NCBI GenBank assembly: GCA_033239125.1 | Contig: BSWB01000003.1 | Span: 31,759,001-31,823,000 of the forward strand | DNA: 64,000 nucleotides | Direction of reading: 5' to 3' | DNA from: Fagopyrum homotropicum | Taxonomy: Eukaryota; Streptophyta; Magnoliopsida; Caryophyllales; Polygonaceae | Part shown: positions 32,195 through 44,982 of the stretch, in pieces | Layout of the letters: each line of letters begins with the position of its first letter | How positions within the stretch are numbered: position 1 is the stretch's first letter | The notes under the pieces: model-generated | The model's input: only the letters and a program-made list of their open reading frames with translations | Database searches by the model: none | Told to the model about the DNA's origin: nothing | Program-made: the position numbers and the translations under genes

Positions 32195-32350
32195 CGTTCT
32201 TCAAAAGGTTAGGTGGGTGTCTCATCTTAAAAGAAATCTAATTTTTAAATCAGTTTTAAATGAGGAAAATTTTAGAATTAGATCAGAATATGGTATAAAA
32301 TATGTCTTAAAAATGACAAAACTCTTACCTATCACATTAAGAAATGTTGC
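32195..32350 (+). pseudogene. Continuation of the interrupted Copia protease region
   Basis: The frame reads VRWVSHLKRNLIFKSVLNEE and then GIKYVLKMTK, the block that follows the Copia protease (usually VRHVPGLKRNLISLS). It joins the reading of 28655-29654 across the nested insertion. Confidence 0.7.
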
Positions 32351-32826
32351 TTGTAGTAAGTACCAGCGGCTGATCCAAGGATCGACGACACTGGGCCGTT
32401 GCCCATTGCAAGCCAAATAAATTTTTGCCAAAATATTTTTGTCCAATCGAATTATCTTTTCACTTTAACCAAGTAACTAAGGACTTTTTCATCAGTGTTG
32501 CATTACTCTACCTACCGTGGAAATGAAACTTTCCATTCTTTTGTATTGCTTTAAAAATGTTTAATTTATTTTGATGTGACTTGGTTGAGTAACATGTTAT
32601 TTTAGGAGTTTAGTTGACACTTTGATAAATAAAACTAATTTGTTAATACTTACGGAGAAGACTGAGAAGGTCTAAATGACGTTGAAATATAAGATGAATG
32701 TCTCAGACTGAACAATGTAAATAACTAAGTTTGGCAAGCGATTAATTAGAAATATGGTAAAATGGGATAGTAGGTAGGTTTTGTAACCATGAGTATAAAT
32801 AGGGCCTCAAGTTAAAAATGGTACAA
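32351..32826. other. AT-rich spacer, nothing recognised
   Basis: No long frame, no matching repeat elsewhere in the window and no terminal motif identified. Confidence 0.4.
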
Positions 32827-33949
<1,123 letters not shown>

Positions 33950-34180
33950 AGTTTTCTAGAAAAAAAAAGTATATGTCTTGCTAGCTTAATCTTCTCTTAG
34001 AAATAACCAATAGTGTAATAACACGGATTAATATATAGTTAATTAGGTAATGAACACCACTTGTTTTGGAAATAATATATTCATTCCATGAATTTGTCTT
34101 TATTATTTCGTGATAATCATTCACACCAAAAGCATACCAAAAGCCGTTGTGTCATGGTTCTCATTTTCTCTATATTCGTG

Positions 34181-34220
34181 TACACAATACACAATCTACA
34201 TATAGATTGTGTATTGTGTA
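34181..34220. repeat. Perfect 18-bp inverted repeat
   Basis: Arms TACACAATACACAATCTA and TAGATTGTGTATTGTGTA with a 4-base spacer. The surrounding 34200-34400 repeats words such as GTGTAGAT and TGTGTATTGTG. Confidence 0.9.
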
Positions 34221-34487
34221 TATTATTTAACATGAATATTATGTTCATAAGCGTGAATATTATATATGTTCGTCGTGTAGATTGTATCCATGTGTAGTAA
34301 TGAGTCGTGTTGTGTATTGTGTAGATCATGTTCATGAGTAGTAAGGGTTCGTGCATGAACTTGATTATTCAACGTGTAAATTCCTGTAGTGAATATTTTG
34401 TCATAAGTATGAAAATTTGTCAATCAACCAGCTGATTGTTTATCGTGTTGATTGTTCATCATAAGTGTTAATATTTTGTCAATGAAT

Positions 34488-34552
34488 TGAATATGAACTT
34501 AATATTCATGAACGTACTCGTTTATATGAATATGAACTTAATATTCATGAAC
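34488..34552. repeat. Direct repeat of a 26-bp AT-rich block
   Basis: TGAATATGAACTTAATATTC followed by ATGAAC at 34488-34513 and again at 34527-34552, each itself partly palindromic. Confidence 0.85.
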
Positions 34553-34793
34553 TCGTGTACATGATGTTATATGCTCCTGTAATGACTTTTTAATATTTAT
34601 TCTCTTAATTTTGGTAACGATCAAGTATAGTATTTTATTTCTCAATAATAACAAGATATCACAAATAAGGTAAGTGATATTATGTCAAAAATAAGTTGTT
34701 ACCCTTTCATATATATCAACCATTGAAATATATTAATCCAACGCATGAGATATGTTCTCATTCTTCTCCGTAAAATGGTTCTCATCCAAACCA

Positions 34794-34796
<3 letters not shown>

Positions 34797-34864
<68 letters not shown>
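34797..34864. repeat. AT dinucleotide microsatellite, about 34 units
   Basis: Uninterrupted AT repeat; open frames across it are artefacts. Confidence 0.98.
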
Positions 34865-34870
<6 letters not shown>

Positions 34871-35100
34871 GATAATGTAAACATGGACACGTTCATTTAC
34901 ATTTCTAGGGTGCATGGATACTTAACGTACATATTATAACTATAAGACTTAAATTTTTTGATTTAGTTTTTTGATTTAAATTTTGCCCCTCCCCAAAAAA
35001 TTCTTGTCTTTGCCCTGCCGAGTACCAACTTCATCTTTGCTTGGTGCTTCAAGGTTCGTGACTAATAATTATACAAAACAACCTAAAACTAATATAACGG

Positions 35101-35279
35101 GCAATTTTGGTAACTAGGCCTTTTTGAAAAACTAGAGTAGTAACTAGGCTTTTTAATGTTTTAATTAAGTAAATATACCCCAACCTTTTATATATATTTT
35201 CAAACTTTACACACTCTTATCTCAAGGGGTACATTTACTAAACACAAAACTAGAAACAGCCTACTAAACCAAATTGTTT
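35101..35279. repeat. MITE-like repeat, copy 2
   Basis: Matches 25259-25438 over the full length, with the same imperfect terminal inverted repeats. It lies about 50 bp upstream of the hAT TATA box. Confidence 0.75.
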
Positions 35280-35332
35280 CTTAATTTTTTTATTTAATAT
35301 AAATGGTTTTTAAAAAAACCCCACCCCTTTCC

Positions 35333-35340
35333 TATAAATA
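35333..35340 (+). promoter_or_regulatory. Predicted TATA box of the hAT transposase
   Basis: TATAAATA about 200 bp before the ATG at 35534, followed by a CT-rich leader (CTCTCTCTACTACTCTC), typical of plant transcription starts. Confidence 0.5.
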
Positions 35341-35533
35341 CCCAACCCCTATTTTATTTTATCTCACACTATCTTCCTACATTCTCAACTCTCTCTACTA
35401 CTCTCAATCTTGTATTCTCATAATTCTCGATTTTCCGTCTTTCTCGAATTCATCTTTCAATCTCGTAATAGAAAACCAGAGTGATGAAATTCTTTCGTAA
35501 TTCTTTCGTAACACCCAAGAAAACAAAACTCAA

Positions 35534-35551
35534 ATGCCCGAAATGTCACAA
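35534..35551 (+). pseudogene. First six codons of a hAT transposase
   Basis: MPEMSQ, cut by insertion of the Tekay element. When the 5-bp duplication CACAA is counted once, the frame continues without a shift into 46698 onward (GAFQQVPEPK). See 46693-48630. Confidence 0.65.
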
Positions 35552-37239
35552 TCTAACACCCCGAGTTTTGGGAACTCGAAGCGTTACGGGCTAGAACCTC
35601 ACAATGGGTCCCGACCCTTAAAGTAGCAACAACACAACGGATCTTACAACAAGACACAGACGAATGAAAACCAAAACTCAATATAAAACCAAAGGTTTAA
35701 ACAAAAGGAAACGTAAAAGACTTGCATCCGAGTTCAAAACAAAAGGGAAAAGCAATAACATAAACATAAACCTGATCCCGTTCTATAATGTATGGGAACC
35801 CCGATTGACCACACCGTCCGGTTCACTCAGCAGCATCCTGAACCTGTGGAACATCTACAACATCGGTATAAACCGTTAGCTAACATTCTAGATAACAGAA
35901 ATAACGTTAAGGCACAAACTCACTTAAGGTAAAAGTAAACATATAGCATGCTTGCAAATAACCGGTTATTATCTTTCTTAAAGTTATCCATTACTAATTC
36001 AACTTCTTTTGTCACACGAGAATCTCCCGAAACTGGCCTTCGCTTCCGTCTACCAATAGGAATAGATTAGTCTTGTCCGCTACCTACGGGCCTGGGTTGC
36101 AAGAGCACATTCTAGTTTCGTGTGGAACTAGACAAGTGGTTACCGCCCGATTATCATACACTTGGGTTAGTTAAGGTTATAAAGGTGAATCCTATTCCGG
36201 TTATCCCTTATAACCAGATAAACAACACAAACAAGCCAATACTCTCAAACCAATACGCGAGATGAAGCTAAGTAAGTCCGTTGGACTTACCTCACTCAAA
36301 GCTAACCTAAAAGTTCCGCAACAACTCAGTTTTTCTCAAGATAGGAGCAACGAAAGCCTGTTCACACAAGCATCACAAATCAAGAACAAAACGGTTGCTA
36401 GAAATCTGTAACTTCTAGTCTCAATGATCTTTGAAAGATCTCCACAAGCTAAGGGTTAAACCTTATGTACTCTTACAACATACTCAAGGGGCAAGGAACA
36501 TCCATTAGAATCAAGGAATGGGACAAGGAAATCAAGGAAGGAATCAACTCACAAAAACGATAGTCACTGCAAAAGAAACCACGGGGGCGGCTAGGTAAGG
36601 CGTAGGGGCAGCAGGAAGGAAATCCGCAGGGGCAGCTCTGTGCAGGCAAGGGGGCGGATTCTCAACAAAAGATGTTGTCGGGGTCTCCTCTCGAGAGTAC
36701 TCTCAACAAGGGATCCAAAGCTCGAATCTTTGATCCAACCACGTCAAGACTCAACCAAAAGAGCCTGAGAACAACAACACATCAACAATGGGGATGTAAA
36801 CAAGAATCAAGGTTCCAACTTGATTCTTGGAGAAGAAGAAAAGGAAGAATGAAAGAAGAAAACGAAACAGAAGGGAAAGCCATGCAACAACTACATGAAC
36901 GTGATGAAAGAACTCAGAGGAGAAAACTTACACGTTCAATAAGATCACATGAAGCAAGGGAGATGGTTGCAACTTCAGTGTTGGAGAAAAACGTAAGCTA
37001 GAAACGGGAAAAAGAAGAAAAGATGGAAACATACAGAAGAGGCGGGAAAGCTGGATGGAAAGGACACATATGGTTAGAAGAAGATAAGGAAGCTGGCCCA
37101 TAAGATAGAAGATCGGATCATCTATCTATGAAAGTAAGATAAAACAAACAAAAGAAAGATCGGGCGCGATATGTAGTCAGCCGCAGGGGTGGCACACTTC
37201 ACCGCGGGGGCGGTGAAGGCGAAAGATTGGGGTCTTACA
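35552..37239 (-). repeat. 3' LTR of the Tekay element (1688 bp)
   Basis: Plus strand TCTAACACCCCGAG (TG mutated to TC) to GGGTCTTACA. It has two clusters of the palindromic word CCG-GGGG-CGG at 36579-36660 and 37178-37217, including TTCACCGC-GGGG-GCGGTGAA at 37198-37217. Confidence 0.93.
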
Positions 37240-37240
37240 T

Positions 37241-37257
37241 CAGATCCCCTTAAAAAA
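37241..37257 (-). other. Polypurine tract of the Tekay element
   Basis: The minus strand reads TTTTTTAAGGGGATCTG directly before the 3' LTR. This is the expected plus-strand primer position. Confidence 0.75.
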
Positions 37258-37455
37258 GAAGTTTTGTCACGAAACTTGCAACAGCCCAAACGATCACATA
37301 ACAACACAAAATGCTGAACACAACTCATATATTCCCACTCGGGGCACGGAACTCAAAATGTCACAAAAGCGTACGCAACGCAACAAAAGAAAAACCAAAG
37401 CAAACAACTACGCTACAGGTGCAACAAGCTCAGTGTAGAACTCCGGATAGTTCCT

Positions 37456-37596
37456 CTAGATACTATCCTCTGTCTCCCAAGTCGCCTCATCTGCTCCTTG
37501 CATCGACCACTGAATCTTCATTATCGGTATGTCCTTCGAACGCAAGTGTTTCGCACTACGCTCTAAGACAGCTACCGGGTGCTCCACGAACGTGTG
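37456..37596 (-). pseudogene. Chromodomain at the end of Tekay pol
   Basis: The minus strand reads EHPVAVLERSAKHLRSKDIP, then MKIQWSMQGADEATWETEDS and a stop. This is the chromodomain that marks chromoviruses and is thought to steer integration through histone marks. It is cut off from the integrase by the solo Copia LTR, so it can no longer be translated with pol. Confidence 0.8.
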
Positions 37597-38847
37597 TGAA
37601 GAACCGGTAGGTGATATAAATAAGTTAAAGGATACTCTAGAAGGGGGTTGAATAGAGTATGGGAACTTTTCGCAAACCAAATCTCAAGGCCTTGAAACTC
37701 CTTTGAAAGACCTTGATGTCAATCTGTGCTTTTTGTGAAACTTTGATTTCAAGGGCTTTGAAACTCCTTTCAAGGGCCTTGACTTCTTGCTCCTGTAAAA
37801 CAAAGTTAGTCACAGTAAAGTATGTATGGTGCGGAATTGAAAAGATTGACACGAGGATATGTTTATAAAGTCCGGCTCTAAATAGGTTACTCTCCGTCCC
37901 AAGGTATATCCGTAGGATCTAACTATCTATTATCAACTTCAAAGAGCCCTAGATACAAACTAGAAGAAATCCCCTTCTACTCTCATTGTAGCCAATGCTA
38001 CGATCAAGCTTCAACTCTTAACCTAGCTATAATAGTCTACTTACTTCGCAGAGTAACACACACTCTAGTGTAATACTATATAGACCTTCCAATGGAGCTC
38101 TAGTGTTTTCTCTCTCTAAGGGGATAAAGCTTTTGCGTGAATGAGAGAAAGAAAAACAACGAATGAAGATGATTAGGTTGCTTGAAGATGTAAACATGTT
38201 TTCCTATGTAAGCTTGTGTACATGTCTTCTTCGACCATCATCTTCATTTATACTCTTCTATGAAAAGGTCTTCTAGCCGTTGTAGAGATGACCGTTTGAA
38301 GATGAATCTCTTTTCCATGAAGATCGTTTCTTGTTTTGAGATAAGGTAGACGTTGCAAGTCGTCAGCTCCTGAGAACACGTCAAGTCCTTAACTCCATGA
38401 TCTTCTCGTCTTCTGTTGAAACGAGATAGAAGATATTTTTGCCGTTTGTTATTCAGAAAATATTCTAGAAAAGATTCTCCATTCTTCGGTTAATAAGATC
38501 TTCCTTCGGTTGATAAGATCTTTGGCTGATGAGATCTTTCTGTTACAGAATCATCCAAGAAAATCTTCAACTCATTTTTAATCCTTGTTCCGTGCATCTA
38601 TAATTCCAAGGCCCTTGATTTCGTCCCTTTGTACTCGCCATCTTTCTTTGTCCTTGGGTTATACTTCAAGACCCTTGAAGTCCATATCAAGGTCCTTGAC
38701 ATTTGCATAAAACCTGCACTGAATTCAAAGCAACCAAATATCTAGAGAATATAATCAACACATTGTTAGTATATCCAACTACTATATTTGTGTGAAGTCT
38801 TCCATCATCAATACTTGTAAACCATTTTAATCAAGGTGGAGTTTTCA
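37597..38847 (-). mobile_element. Solo Copia LTR inside the Tekay integrase-chromodomain region
   Basis: The minus strand runs from TGAAAACTCCACCTTGATT to GGTTCTTCA, the same LTR as at 17205-20433. The perfect duplication GTGTG flanks it (37592-37596, 38848-38852). It is rich in CCTTGAAA-like words (37680-37780, 38640-38700). Confidence 0.9.
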
Positions 38848-40030
38848 GTGTGGTCTGGCTCGATCACTAGGTCCTCATGACTGACGATGTGTCTCGGGTC
38901 CGGTATGTACTCCCGTAGCTTAGACACATGAAAGACCGGGTGGACACCCTCCAGCCTCGGTGTCAAAGCAAGTTTGTATGCTGCCTCTCTAACTCGGTCC
39001 AAAATCTCGTAAGGTCCGACGTATCTGGGACTCAGCTTCCCCTTGACACCGAAACGTTTGACGCCTCATGTAGGGGATATTCCCAACTAAACCTGAGCTC
39101 CAACTCTGAACTCCAGAGGTTTGTGCCTCTTATTTGCATAAGACTTATGTCAACTATGTGTTGCTAACATCCGTTCATGGATCACCGCTACTCAAGCCAT
39201 GTCCTCCTGAAGCTGCTGAAGTGCTACTTCGCTAGCACTACTCGGCTCATCCCAACACAGCGGTGTACGACATCTCTATCTGTATAAAGCCTCATAAGGA
39301 GCCATCCTGATCTATGTGTGCCTACTATTGTTATACAAAAACTCCACTATGGGAAGGTGATATGGCCACACCTGTCCCCAGTCTAACACGCAGGCTCTCA
39401 ACATGTCCTCCAAAGTCTAGATGGTCCACTCGGACTGACCATCGGTCTGAGGATGACAAGCAGTCGTGAACTGTAGACTCGTACCTAGGGCGGCATGCAC
39501 TTGCTGCTAAAATCTCGAGGTGAACTGTCCGTCTCTATCAAAGACTATAGTCCTAGGTACCCAACGGAGTCTCACTATATGTCTAGTGAACTCCTCTGCC
39601 AATCGACTCACCGGTCACGTTTCCTTAATCAGAATGAAACGTGCGGTCTTCGTCAGTCGATCTACTATCACCCAGATAACATCAAAGCCTCGACTCGGTC
39701 TCAAACCGGTAACCAAATCCATAGAGATGTCCTCCCACTTCCACTGAAGAACAGGAAGTGGGTGTAGCTCGCCTCTTTGTCAATGATGCCCGATCTTGAC
39801 CTACTGACAGGTCGCACACTAAGCTACATACCTCGTGACATCTAGCTTCAGACCTCTCCACCAGAAAGAGCGTCTAATATCTTAATACATCTTACTCGCA
39901 CCAGGGTGCACTAAGTTAGGTGAAGAATGAGCCTCCAGAAGGATCCGTTGTCTCAACTCTCGATCCGAAGGCACACAAACATGCTCTTGGCGTCTCAAGA
40001 TCTGATCAGCACCGACTGCAAACTATGGTG
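38848..40030 (-). pseudogene. Tekay integrase, decayed
   Basis: The reading on the minus strand is broken by roughly ten stops but clear: CATCQ-like zinc end, WKWEDISMDLVTGL (first Asp), VFDRDGQFTSRF (second Asp, with FDRD for SDRD), PQTDGQSEWTI (Glu), then the tail VGPYEILDRVREAAYKLALT and VHPVFHVSKLREYIPDP (open at 38808-39002). The GPY/F-type tail followed by a chromodomain identifies Tekay/Del. Confidence 0.8.
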
Positions 40031-40037
40031 CCTCTCC

Positions 40038-41437
40038 TCAAGACATCCGGTCTCGGATTTGTGTCAAAGCTAGGCAACTCTCCTGCTTCTTACGGATCTC
40101 GACCAACAAATCAGGTAAGATCTCCAAGGTGGACAACTGGATGTCAGAATCCGGGAAGTGAATATCCATCTCTAGCCATGCAAGATCTCGCTGTAACTGT
40201 GGCTGAGCTGTCAGCCTAGCGATCACCATCTCCCGGTGAGTCTTCCTACTGAGGGCATCTACTACTACATTTACCGTCCCTGGATGGTATAAGATCTCAA
40301 GATCAAAGTCCTTGATCAACTTCAGCCATCTCCTCTGGCGGTTATTCAACTCCCGTTGGGTGAATATATATTTCACACTCTTATAATCTATGAAAATCTG
40401 ACACGTAGCTCCGTACAAATAATGTCTCCAAATGTTCAAAGTGTGAACACAACAACCAACTCAAGATCATGGGTAGGGTAATTCTCCTCATACGTCTTTA
40501 GCTATCTCGATGCGTAAGCACTTACCTTACCCCTCTACATCATAACACACCCCAAGCCCAGCTTGGATGCGTCGCTGTAAGCCATAAAATCCTCAATGCC
40601 CTCTGGTTGAGCTAAGATAGGAGCATATAGCAACCTCTTCTTTAGCTACTCAAAGCTCTGCAGGCACGGCTCGGACCATACGAACCCCATAGACTTCCTC
40701 AACAAGGAAGTGAGCGGTCGGGCGATAACTGAAAAACCCTCACTAAAAAGCCGGTAGTAGCCCGGCAATCCTAAGAAGCTGCGTACCTCCTTGACGTTCT
40801 TAGGAGGCAGCCAAGATGCTACTAACTCGATCTTCTCCGGATCTACCTTGATCCCTTCAGCTGAAACGATGTGACCAAGGAATGCTACATCGGGCATCCA
40901 AAACTCGCACTTAGAGAGCTTAGCGTAAAGCTCTCTATCTTGTAGGACCTGATGAGCAATCTTCAAGTGTCTTACATGCTCCTCTCCGCTGCGAGAGTAA
41001 ACCAGAATGTCATCAATGAATACAACTAAAAACTGGTCTAGGAAGTCGATGAAGATGCTGTTTATCAACTCCATGAAAGTTGCGGGCGCGTTCGTAAGCC
41101 CGAATGGCATCACTACAAACCCGTAGTGTCCATATCTAGTCCGAAATGCCGTTTTGGCTATGTCCTGCTCTCTCACCTTCAGCTAGTGATATTCTGGTCT
41201 TAGATCGATCCTCGAAAACACTGAAGCTCCGTGCAGCTGATCCAAAAGGTCGTCGATACGGGGAAATGGGTAGTTATTTTTTATCATCACCTTGTTAAGC
41301 TCTCGGTAGTCGATACATAACCTCATTGACCCGTCCTTCTTCCTGACGAAGAGAACTGGTGCGCCCCAAGGAGATACACTAGGGCGGATGAAGCCCTTCT
41401 CTGATAACTCCTCGAGCTGCTTCTTCAATTCAAGCAT
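40038..41437 (-). pseudogene. Tekay reverse transcriptase and RNase H, decayed
   Basis: RT at 40646-41437: LEELSEKGFIRPSVSPWGAP, LCIDYRELNKV, MPFGLTNAPATFMELIN and the catalytic FIDDILVYS near 41010. RNase H follows: YSDASKLGLGCVMM near 40560, FIDYKSVKYIF near 40390 and DALSRK near 40250. Separate open pieces are joined by stops, several at places where relatives have Gln (YH-stop-LKV, FE-stop-LKK, MM-stop-RGKV). It is non-functional. Confidence 0.85.
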
Positions 41438-42026
41438 CTAGATAGGTGTCATGCAGTAAGGTGCCTTAGAGATCGGTCTTGTACCGGGCTCTAAGTCAAT
41501 GCCAAAGTCTACACTCCTCTACGGAGGTAAACTTGATGGCTCTCCAAAGACGTCGGTAAAGTCACACGCTACCGGGATTTCCTCCAAAGCTGGGCTAGTA
41601 CTATCCTTCATGGCATAGCACCAGAAAGCCTCGCAACCTTGACCGATAAGTCTCATAGCTCAAATTGCACTAATGACTGTACCGGTCTTCCCAAGATCCC
41701 ATCCTCTAAAGATCTCAACATGCCCTACATCTGTAGTTACCGTCACTGTCCTCTTGCCGATGTCCAAAACTGCTCAATGACGATCTAACCAATCCATGCC
41801 CATAATAACTTCTTCATGTACTAAGTACATGACGAAGAAGTCAGTTGGCCAATCGCGACCTCCTAATCTAATAGGGAATCGCGAACCTCTCGAAATCTTA
41901 TTTCCATCGGGTAATCCTATAAAGAAGGTTCTACCTTCTATGGTAACTAAGGTCAATCTATATACGCAAGCATCAGATATAAAATAAAGCGTAGCACCGG
42001 TATCGAAAAGAACTTCGACAGGTTAA
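41438..42026 (-). pseudogene. Tekay aspartic protease, decayed
   Basis: The minus strand reads PVEVLFDTGATLYFISDACV with the intact DTGA, then FPIRLGGRDWPTDFFVMYLV and VIMGMDWLDRH before a stop at 41774. Stops bound it on both sides. Confidence 0.75.
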
Positions 42027-44695
42027 GCATTAATATGAATAGTACCTATGGTCGTTGGAGCAGTCGGCTCCACTGTATTCCTCAGCTCATAAACTCTAGC
42101 AGAGACACCTCTAGTGTCAGAAGTACCACCTCCTCGTCCTATGCCCCGTCCTAGAGGGAAACCAGCAAGATAAGAGCTTGTAGACTCTCTCAACCTCCGA
42201 GAGAAAAGATAAACATGTTGATCTTCAGGTGGTGCAGACGGACCCAAAAAAGACAACTCATCCTGAAACTTGCTGATGATCTCAACAATAGGCAAATCCT
42301 CGAATCCAGCCTTAAGGAAATCCCGAAGACGATCCCTCCTTATAGTTGTAGGACAATTGCGGTCCTTGATTACCGTCTTCATCTGCTCATAACTGGTGAC
42401 CTTACTGCGAGAAGTCCTCCACCAAGAATGAGCCTGATCCTTCAGCAGCGTCTGTACTATGTTGACTCGATGTCCCTATGGGCAACTAATCGCCTCCACA
42501 GCAAAATCTAGCTGTCCGAGCCATAGCTCCACCTCTAATCCAGTCTTTCCCATGAAATAGGAAACCTTTAGCTAATCAAAAGCCTTTAACCAACTGTCAG
42601 GCTTTGAGTCCTTTGCCTCGGCCGGCGCTCTAACAGCCTCAATAACTCTAGTAGGCACGGCAACAACCTGTGTAACTCTCTACGAAACCTCAGTTGATCT
42701 CGTAGGAACTGGTGGCACTGGTGTAGGTCCTCCAGTCCTGATAGCCTTCTCAACTCTATGCACATAATCGCAATATGCAAAAGCTCCAAAAGACACTTGA
42801 TCGGACTCTATCAATGGCGCTCTTTGTGCTCCAGACCTAGCAGCGGTCCCGTTCCCAACCTCAGGAACAACACTCTCAACAACTTCTTCAGTGAGCGCCT
42901 CAACGATAGGCGGATCAACAACTAGGGCTTGTGATGACATGAATTATATACCATTATAATCATGCATATTGTGGAGGTTTACCTCAATTTACCTTGCATT
43001 TGGAGAGAATTTGTGTACCTTTTAGGCTTATTTCATTTATATTCTGAAAATAGAGGTTTACACGAGTTTTGGTTGAATTATAGGTAAATTCAGTGGATTT
43101 GGAACCAAAAGTGGAGCAAGGAGCATCTAAGGCTAATAAGGAAGCTTAAGGAGTCTTAGAGGAGTCACAAAGAGCAAAGGAGGTATATTAAAGAGTCACC
43201 AAATGGAGAAAGGAAACAAGCCAAGAGACGAGCATTCTCTGTTGAAGAAAATCGTGTCATTCACCATAAAAATCGGACGATTTTTATCCCTAAAAATCGA
43301 ACGGTTTTCTTCATTTTTTCAGCAGCACGATTTTCTACAACTTTCGGCCAAAGAAATATCACGACCCAAAGTCCATCACTTGTGGGCTTGAGACGTGTTT
43401 TGCCAAGCGGCCCATTAGGAAGGAACTATACATTGGAACCCTAGGAACGAAAACAAGGAGTTCGCAGTGGGAAAGATTTACACGATTTTGAGAGATCGAA
43501 GATTCTTGGAGTGGAGATTGAAGGGAAGTGCCAAGAAGTCAATCTATACCATTATTGTGAGGTCTTTTGTTTCCCTTTCCAATTCTTGTGGTTTGTGAAC
43601 ACATTACTGAGTGTTTTGAAAGATACTTTAGTTGGATTTGAGATTTGATTACAGGTTCGGAGATTATTAGGTTTTTATTCAAAGTTCGGGTTTATTTGAT
43701 TTTATTCATTCAATCTTAACTTTGATTTGATTTTGAAAATGGTTGGCCAAAAACCTTGTGATTCTGGGGAGAATAGTTGATGATTGAAGCTTAGATGATG
43801 ATAGACTGAACTTATTTAACCATTTGGACCCTGAGAGTTGAGATTTAGACTTTGCGACAACAGGAAAATCGCCTTGTTCTTGAAAAAATCGTCCGATTAA
43901 TCTATGAGCAGGTCGATTTATCTCCCTGACGATCTTTAATTGATTTATTCTTTAACCAAAGTTAATCCTTACCTATATCCCAACCTTGCTTAAACTTTTT
44001 AACCTCTATTTAAGTGTGTGAAGAAACTTCATCATTGATTCTACGTTTAATAGATTAATATTACAAGATTTGGGTAATAGAGAGACTCAACATCCTTTTT
44101 TAAGGTTTAAGTGTGCTTTCTATCTTTACCTTGGAGAGTCATATCCTAGGGTTTTGGGTGGTTAGTTTGAGTGTAATTCTTGTCTTTAGATCTTTCTATA
44201 TTGCATCCTCAACAACCCTTATAGAGAGAAGCTTTGGATTGGACATATAGGTTTTGGAACTTCGCCGTACGATACCTACCTTTGAAACACATAACCTTGG
44301 CAACATCAACTCTGTCCTTTGATCTTTAGGAGTGTCTTGAATCAAAAGCCACAGTCGGATACTTAAATCCTTGGAATCATTTGTCTCTTTATTAATCACA
44401 AAAGCTTTTGCACTTTGTCACATATTTAAAATCGATTTTATTCTCACCAAATCCATGAGTTCGACTCTAGAATTTCTTGCCTTACTACAGCTGATCCGTA
44501 CACTACGGGTTCGCTTTTGCCTAAGTTCTAGATATAAATTTAAGACTTTGACGCACATACTTTCGAGCGAACAGCTTGGCCCCGACCTCTAGCTAGTGAA
44601 GGTCTTCCTGCACATCCTCGTCCACATACGGCAGGTGGAAGTGGTAGTCGACTCCTTCCTCGCCCCATAGCAGATGTAGCTCTAGTACGCGTCAT
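42027..44695 (-). pseudogene. Tekay gag, split by a solo LTR
   Basis: The ATG at 44695 (minus) opens MTRTRATSAMGRGRSRLP and reaches the solo LTR at 44578; it resumes at 42931 with LVVDPPIVEAL. The gag body continues with stops (DSKPDSWLKAFD, GLEVELWLGQLDFAVEAI, LLKDQAHSWWRTSRS). Near 42130-42200 it passes from FPLGRGIGRGGGTSDTRGVS straight to the protease region; the two CCHC knuckles seen in the related copy at 9437-9545 are missing, so a deletion has removed them. Confidence 0.75.
42932..44573 (+). mobile_element. Solo Athila LTR, subfamily C (1642 bp)
   Basis: Begins TGATGACATGAATT and ends CGAGCGAACA, with the perfect duplication GCTTG (42927-42931, 44574-44578). It uses its own palindromic word, AAAAATCG-GA-CGATTTTT at 43268-43285, with further variants at 43291-43308 and 43886-43899. 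Confidence 0.93.
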
Positions 44696-44966
44696 CTACT
44701 ATAAGGATAAATATATAAGAATTTATATATATAAGGGCACGCTACAGCTAAAACAAAAAATCCAGAAAAAGCACATATAAAGGCCAACGTATAAGAAATT
44801 ACACTGTTGAGATCCGTGGAGGTAGTGGTGGTCAACCGTACATCTATCCTATACCGACAAGTTAAAAACAAAAACCACATTTTGAAAATGTTAAACCCCT
44901 TGCGGGTTCTATTTATTTATCCATACGACCTTTAGAAGATTTCAAGTGCCATTGTTGTCAACTTGG

Positions 44967-44979
44967 AACTCTGATACCG
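44967..44979 (-). other. Primer-binding site, initiator tRNA-Met, mutated
   Basis: The minus strand reads CGGTATCAGAGTT three bases from the LTR end; the canonical site is TGGTATCAGAG. One mismatch at the first base. Confidence 0.8.
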
Positions 44980-44982
44980 TAT

